DNA of 8,563 nucleotides. It comes from Akkermansiaceae bacterium (GTDB lineage Bacteria > Verrucomicrobiota > Verrucomicrobiia > Verrucomicrobiales > Akkermansiaceae). The notes under the pieces are model-generated. The model was not told where the DNA came from. It worked only from the letters and a program-made list of their open reading frames with translations, and made no database searches. A program made the translations under genes and the position numbers. The DNA lies in assembly GCA_028293225.1 (NCBI GenBank), contig JAQGPE010000663.1, positions 1 through 8,563 on the forward strand, in the 5' to 3' direction. This document shows, piece after piece, positions 5,720 to 8,563 of the stretch. The first letter of the stretch is position 1. The number at the start of each line of letters is the position of its first letter.

Positions 5720-6100
5720 ATGAACAAACTGATCGGCATCCTCACTCTCGGTATCGCAGCCCTGGCAGCCACTTCCGTTGCTGAAGCGAGACCCCACCAC
5801 GGTCGCGGTGGTTACGGCGGCGGCCATGACCGGGGAGGCTATGAAGGCCGCGGCGGCTATGGCGGCGGCGGCGGTTGCTCGCGCCGCTACGTGGAGTACT
5901 CCCGCTCGTGCGGCGGCCCGGCCTACATCGAGACCTACGTGGCCTACTACAACGACTGCGGCGACCCGGTCTACCGCACCCGCGTGATCCCGGTGGTGGT
6001 GCGCGTGGCCCGGCCCTGCCCGCCTCCGGTGTATTGCCCGCCGCGGGGCTATGACCGTGGCCCGCGCTTCACCGTGCAGTTCAATGGCGGCTGGCGCTGA
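5720..6100 (+). CDS. Secreted Gly-rich, Cys-containing small protein
   Basis: 126 aa from the chosen ATG. Another in-frame ATG lies at 5699 (seven codons upstream); I prefer 5720 because it yields a compact Sec signal peptide, MNKLIGILTLGIAALAATSVAEA, likely cleaved before RPHH. Neither start has a clear ribosome site. The mature part has a Gly/His/Arg/Tyr-rich stretch (24-52, with GGYGGG-type repeats), then a segment with five cysteines (53, 64, 80, 100, 106) and many tyrosines (RYVEYSRSC, TYVAYYNDC), then a Pro-rich part and the tail FTVQFNGGWR. It is probably extracytoplasmic and possibly disulfide-linked. I know no specific family; function is unknown. A strong terminator follows. Confidence 0.75.
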   Translation: MNKLIGILTLGIAALAATSVAEARPHHGRGGYGGGHDRGGYEGRGGYGGGGGCSRRYVEYSRSCGGPAYIETYVAYYNDCGDPVYRTRVIPVVVRVARPCPPPVYCPPRGYDRGPRFTVQFNGGWR

Positions 6101-6146
6101 GCGACTCACCGGACCGGCTTGCGCTTTCCCTTTCCGGGCATGACTC

Positions 6147-6180
6147 ACCCGGCGGCACCTTGCGGCGCCGCCGGGTTTTG
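6147..6180 (+). terminator. Intrinsic terminator of the Gly-rich protein gene
   Basis: ACCCGGCGGC (6147-6156) pairs perfectly with GCCGCCGGGT (6167-6176), followed by TTTTG. It lies about 45 bases after the stop at 6100 and points rightward. Confidence 0.85.
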
Positions 6181-6694
6181 CCTTGATGCCATGACGCATA
6201 CCTACCACGACTAACTTTCCCTATGAAAATGGAGGGAGCTTCAGGGCACCCAGCACCAGCGGATGAGCAGGCGGCGGGTGGTGATGAAAAGAAACCGCAG
6301 CGAACCACGGCAGACGGGGGACGGAAACGGGTGTTTCATCAATGAAGCTCACGAACGGGAACAGATCTCGCCGCGCTGCGTGAAGTCCTGATGAGGGGTG
6401 TGTGAAAAAGGAAAGGGAAGAGACTGAAACGCCAGGGACGGCTTCTTTCTCAACTTCGGGCTATCGGTCACTGATTGGACTGATTTCCTGATTAACTGAT
6501 TTTTAAAGCAAGGATTTGGGTTTCCGGTCGTGAGTCGTTGGAATCACCCGGCGCGCAAAACAGACGGAGCATCCTCCTTCATCCACTGCCTTTCATCAGT
6601 TAATCAGAAAATCAGTCCAATCAGTGATCCATGGTTCGAAGCTCAGCAATGGGCCATACCCCCACTCCAAGCTCAAAACTTTGCGATCTTCGCG
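6181..6694. other. Gene-poor convergent intergenic region
   Basis: More than 500 bases lie between the terminator and the ribD stop. The only structured content I see is the 160-bp inverted-repeat element at 6468-6627. A 40-codon frame at 6223-6345 has no ribosome site and a strongly polar, unremarkable sequence; I do not call it. Base composition falls noticeably toward A/T within and around the repeat, unlike neighbouring genes. No tRNA or known small RNA was recognised. Confidence 0.6.
6468..6627. repeat. 160-bp inverted-repeat element with 33-bp arms
   Basis: The left arm (6468-6500) and right arm (6595-6627) are complementary at 32 of 33 positions; the spacer is 94 bases. The arms are AT-rich and built from a near-tandem CTGATT unit (CTGATTGGA, CTGATTTC, CTGATTAA, CTGAT). 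The outer flanks continue with partial complementarity (ATCGG against its counterpart CCAT side). There is no reading frame inside with any family resemblance. It looks like a non-autonomous mobile element or structural repeat in the convergent gap, and would be transcribed as the 3' tail of ribD if that transcript runs through. Confidence 0.88.
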
Positions 6695-7738
6695 TCACCC
6701 AGCAAGCTTCTCCCCTACCCTGGCGCGGAGCATGACGTCCGGGCCGAAGCGGGCGAAGACCGGCTCCTCCAGGGTCCGGTTCACGCCTGTGCCTGCCAGA
6801 GCGGGGACGGGGCCGCCGGTCAGCAGCGGGGCGAGAAAAGCGACCCACTCGTCCACCAGCCCGGCCTCCAGCAACTCCGCCGCCAGACGGCCGCCACACT
6901 CCACAAAGACACTGTGCACGCCGCGCTCCCGCACCAGGCGGCGCAGGACACTCTCCGGGGCGTCGCGCTCCTCCACCAGGGTGCGGTGGCTGGCGGCATC
7001 GTTGAACAGCGGGGCATCGCGCGGCAGCGAGGCGGCATCCCGGGTCAGGACCACGCGCCACGGCTGCAGGCGGCCCCCGGTCAACAACGAGGGTTCCCGT
7101 AGATCGAGCCGCGGACGGTCGCGGCGCACCGTTTCCCCGGAGGTCAGGATGGCATCGCACTCCGCCCGCAGTTGCTGGACCTGGGCGCGCGCCTCCGGAC
7201 CGGTCAGCCACATGCCCTCCCCCGGCGGCCGGGTGATGCGGCCGTCCAGGCTCATGGCGGTCTTCAGAATGACCCATGGCAGGCCGGTGAGCAGGGCCTT
7301 GGAAAAGGGGCGGATCAACCGTGCGGCCTCCTCTGCCAGCACGCCGCGGGTGACCTGGATGCCGGCGCTTGCCAGAATGGCATCGGCCCGGCCGGCGTGG
7401 GCGGGGTTCGGGTCCACGGCGGCGTAGACCACGCGGGCGACACCGGCCTCGATCAGGCCATCGGTGCACGGCGGAGTGCGGCCAAAGGTGCAGCACGGCT
7501 CCAGGGTCACGTAGGCGGTGCTGCCTTTCAGCGCCTCCGCCCCGTGGCTGGCCCGGACCGCGGCCATCGCCTCGCGCTCCGCATGAGGTTGACCCGCGCC
7601 GTGATGCCAGCCGCTGCCGAGTTCGACGCCGTCTTTGACGATGACCGAACCGACCGGTGGATTCGGCGCGGTGCGGCCGGTGCCGTGGCGGGCCTGCTCC
7701 AGCGCGCGCCGCATCCAGTGGCCGTCATCACGTTGCAT
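6695..7738 (-). CDS. ribD: Bifunctional riboflavin biosynthesis protein RibD (pyrimidine deaminase/reductase)
   Basis: 347 aa, a normal length for RibD. The N-terminal deaminase domain (about 5-145) has NPPVGSVIVKDG (26-37), the HAE zinc/catalytic motif (His52, Glu54) and PCCTFGRTPPC (81-91) supplying zinc ligands Cys82 and Cys91. The C-terminal reductase domain (about 153-347) starts PWVILKTAMSLDGRI (154-168) and includes WLTGPEAR, AILTSGETVRRDRP and VFVECGGRLAAELL. The protein deaminates the pyrimidine made from GTP by cyclohydrolase II, then reduces its ribosyl side chain using NADPH, the second and third steps of riboflavin synthesis in the cytosol. No other rib gene is adjacent, and no FMN riboswitch (RFN element) is seen in the 89 bases upstream. 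The start is divergent from the TPR/STN gene; no strong ribosome site is visible. Confidence 0.96.
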   Translation of the reverse strand: MQRDDGHWMRRALEQARHGTGRTAPNPPVGSVIVKDGVELGSGWHHGAGQPHAEREAMAAVRASHGAEALKGSTAYVTLEPCCTFGRTPPCTDGLIEAGVARVVYAAVDPNPAHAGRADAILASAGIQVTRGVLAEEAARLIRPFSKALLTGLPWVILKTAMSLDGRITRPPGEGMWLTGPEARAQVQQLRAECDAILTSGETVRRDRPRLDLREPSLLTGGRLQPWRVVLTRDAASLPRDAPLFNDAASHRTLVEERDAPESVLRRLVRERGVHSVFVECGGRLAAELLEAGLVDEWVAFLAPLLTGGPVPALAGTGVNRTLEEPVFARFGPDVMLRARVGEKLAG

Positions 7739-7816
7739 GCACAGGGAAAGGGCATTTTCCGGAAATCAACGCAAGCCGCCTGATTCCCCATTGCTCTAAC
7801 CTCCCGGACCATGCAT

Positions 7817-7820
7817 GGAG
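7817..7820 (+). promoter_or_regulatory. Ribosome binding site for the TPR/STN-like gene
   Basis: GGAG sits seven bases before the ATG at 7828. It supports this start over the longer open frame beginning at 7657, which would overlap ribD and lack a signal peptide. Confidence 0.6.
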
Positions 7821-7827
7821 TAGGTAT

Positions 7828-8355
7828 ATGAAGACTCCTGTACTCATCGCCCTCTTTGCGGGCTTCGCATGCATGCCGGCCTTTTCCGCGGACAAGGCGG
7901 CCGAACTGATCGCCCAGGGAAAACAGGCGGAACAAGATGGCAATGTCGCCGCCGCCAAGGCCGCCTACACCTCCGCGCTGCAGGTCGACCCGGCCAACCC
8001 GAACGCCCGCTACGCGCTCAGCCAGCTCAACGACAACTCCGGTGCGGTGGCCGCCCGCTCCCGCGCCAAGATGCTGTCGCAGATCACCATCCCGGCGATC
8101 GACTTCGACAACGTGACCCTGAGCGAGGGGCTGGAGGCACTGGCCGTGATGACCGAGAAGGCCTCCGGGGACAAAAAGTTCGCCGCCAATTTCATGGTCC
8201 AGGATCCCACCGGCCAGCTCGGCACCAAGACCCTGACGCTGAAGCTGAAGGGCGTGCCGACCAGCGCGGTGCTGCAGATGATGCTGGACCAGGTGGGCGC
8301 CAAAGCGAAGTACGAGGAGCACGCGGTGGTGATCAAACCGGCTGGAGCCAAGTAA
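7828..8355 (+). CDS. Secreted TPR plus STN-like domain protein
   Basis: 175 aa. Residues 1-21 are a Sec signal peptide (MKTPVLIALFAGFACMPAFSA). Residues about 22-68 form one or two TPR-like helices: KAAELIAQGKQAEQDGNVAAAKAAYTSALQVDPANPNARYAL is the classical pattern of length, aromatic and DPANP turn. Residues about 86-171 resemble the STN (secretin/TonB N-terminal) fold: IPAIDFDNVTLSEGLEALA, then TLTLKLKGVPTSAVLQMMLD, then AVVIKP. In Verrucomicrobiota similar TPR-STN arrangements head large PilQ/secretin-like proteins; here the secretin barrel is absent and the protein ends just after the domain. It is probably periplasmic and may assist an outer-membrane channel or bind a partner; this is inference. 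The start is fixed by GGAG seven bases upstream. Confidence 0.8.
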   Translation: MKTPVLIALFAGFACMPAFSADKAAELIAQGKQAEQDGNVAAAKAAYTSALQVDPANPNARYALSQLNDNSGAVAARSRAKMLSQITIPAIDFDNVTLSEGLEALAVMTEKASGDKKFAANFMVQDPTGQLGTKTLTLKLKGVPTSAVLQMMLDQVGAKAKYEEHAVVIKPAGAK

Positions 8356-8383
8356 CCGGCTGACATTTTTGTGACTGTAGGCA

Positions 8384-8405
8384 CTCCGGGATCGCTATCC
8401 CGGGG
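8384..8405 (+). terminator. Hairpin between the TPR/STN gene and the cyclase gene (possible terminator or leader stem)
   Basis: CTCCGGGAT (8384-8392) pairs with ATCCCGGGG (8397-8405) around the loop CGCT, with one G-T pair. No T-run follows, so it is not a classic intrinsic terminator. It lies 29 bases after one stop codon and 25 bases before the next start, so it may separate the two genes or sit in the cyclase leader. Confidence 0.4.
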
Positions 8406-8429
8406 CCGCGGGGCTACCAAGGCCCAGGC

Positions 8430-8563
8430 ATGACGCTCGATCTGCGCACGCTGGCCTTGGCAGCCTCCCTCCTGTGCACCCTGCAAGCGCTGGGCATGGT
8501 GGGGTTGTGGCTACTCAACAGGCAGATCAGGGGGATCGGCGCGTGGGCGGCCAGCAACGTGGT
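8430..8563 (+). CDS. Probable membrane diguanylate cyclase, N-terminal fragment (cut by window end)
   Basis: Only 44 codons are visible. The sequence opens MTLDLRTLAL, followed by a hydrophobic helix to about residue 29 (LLCTLQALGMVGLWLL), then a basic turn (NRQIRGIGAW). From memory this matches the characteristic start of a large group of membrane-bound GGDEF proteins that make cyclic di-GMP (MTLD.. opening, membrane helix, then R..PG/GxxxW). The GGDEF domain itself would lie beyond the edge, so the call is tentative; another small membrane-anchored signalling protein is possible. AAGG seven bases before the ATG supports the start. Confidence 0.5.
   Translation, partial: MTLDLRTLALAASLLCTLQALGMVGLWLLNRQIRGIGAWAASNV

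Noticed and set aside
6223..6345. 40-codon plus-strand frame in the convergent gap
   Set aside because: No ribosome site, strongly polar composition, no motif; ATG plus open frame of this length is expected by chance.
7739..7827. Possible FMN riboswitch upstream of ribD
   Set aside because: The divergent gap is only 89 bases and lacks the conserved RFN-element helices and AGGGTGAAAYTCCC-like cores.

Overview
This is a GC-rich bacterial window with ten genes or gene fragments and an unusually dense set of inverted repeats between them. The gene families suggest a diderm (Gram-negative type) bacterium: an HtrA-like periplasmic protease, an OmpA-like envelope protein, several Sec-type signal peptides, RibD, and a probable membrane diguanylate cyclase. 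The short TPR plus STN-like secreted protein, the bacterial GYF_2-type membrane protein and the GGACAAGAG-type intergenic repeats all resemble what I recall from Verrucomicrobiota (Luteolibacter/Haloferula-like). That placement is an inference from memory, not a database result.

Layout, left to right. A minus-strand trypsin-like protease (C-terminus cut off by the window edge) starts at 668. Upstream of it, 669-1080 is gene-free and holds two copies of a TTTTCCATTCCATCCA palindrome and a separate 96-bp inverted repeat. A minus-strand orphan gene of 167 codons (1081-1584) follows. Then comes a second gene-free block (1585-1944) made of two more palindrome copies enclosing a 155-bp paired-hairpin element. 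Next on the minus strand are an OmpA-family protein with a DUF4892-like N-terminal part (1945-2979) and a LuxR-type regulator (3268-4026). The regulator is divergent from a plus-strand GYF_2 membrane protein (4136-5104). That gene converges on a small minus-strand protein (5207-5554), with one bidirectional terminator between them. A plus-strand secreted Gly/Cys-rich protein (5720-6100) has its own terminator. A convergent gene-free region (6101-6694) carries a 160-bp inverted-repeat element. ribD follows on the minus strand (6695-7738). Divergent from it are a secreted TPR/STN-like protein (7828-8355) and the first 44 codons of a probable diguanylate cyclase (8430 to the edge).

The genes do not form one obvious pathway. 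Most encode envelope or secreted proteins (protease, OmpA-like, GYF membrane protein, Gly-rich protein, TPR-STN protein, membrane cyclase); ribD is the housekeeping exception. The most distinctive content is the repeats: one four-copy family of 16-bp-arm palindromes within about 1.1 kb, plus three unrelated larger inverted-repeat elements. In two of those, each arm is itself a small hairpin, as in REP/BIME elements. No transposase, CRISPR array, tRNA or rRNA was seen, and I found no convincing new multi-gene system.
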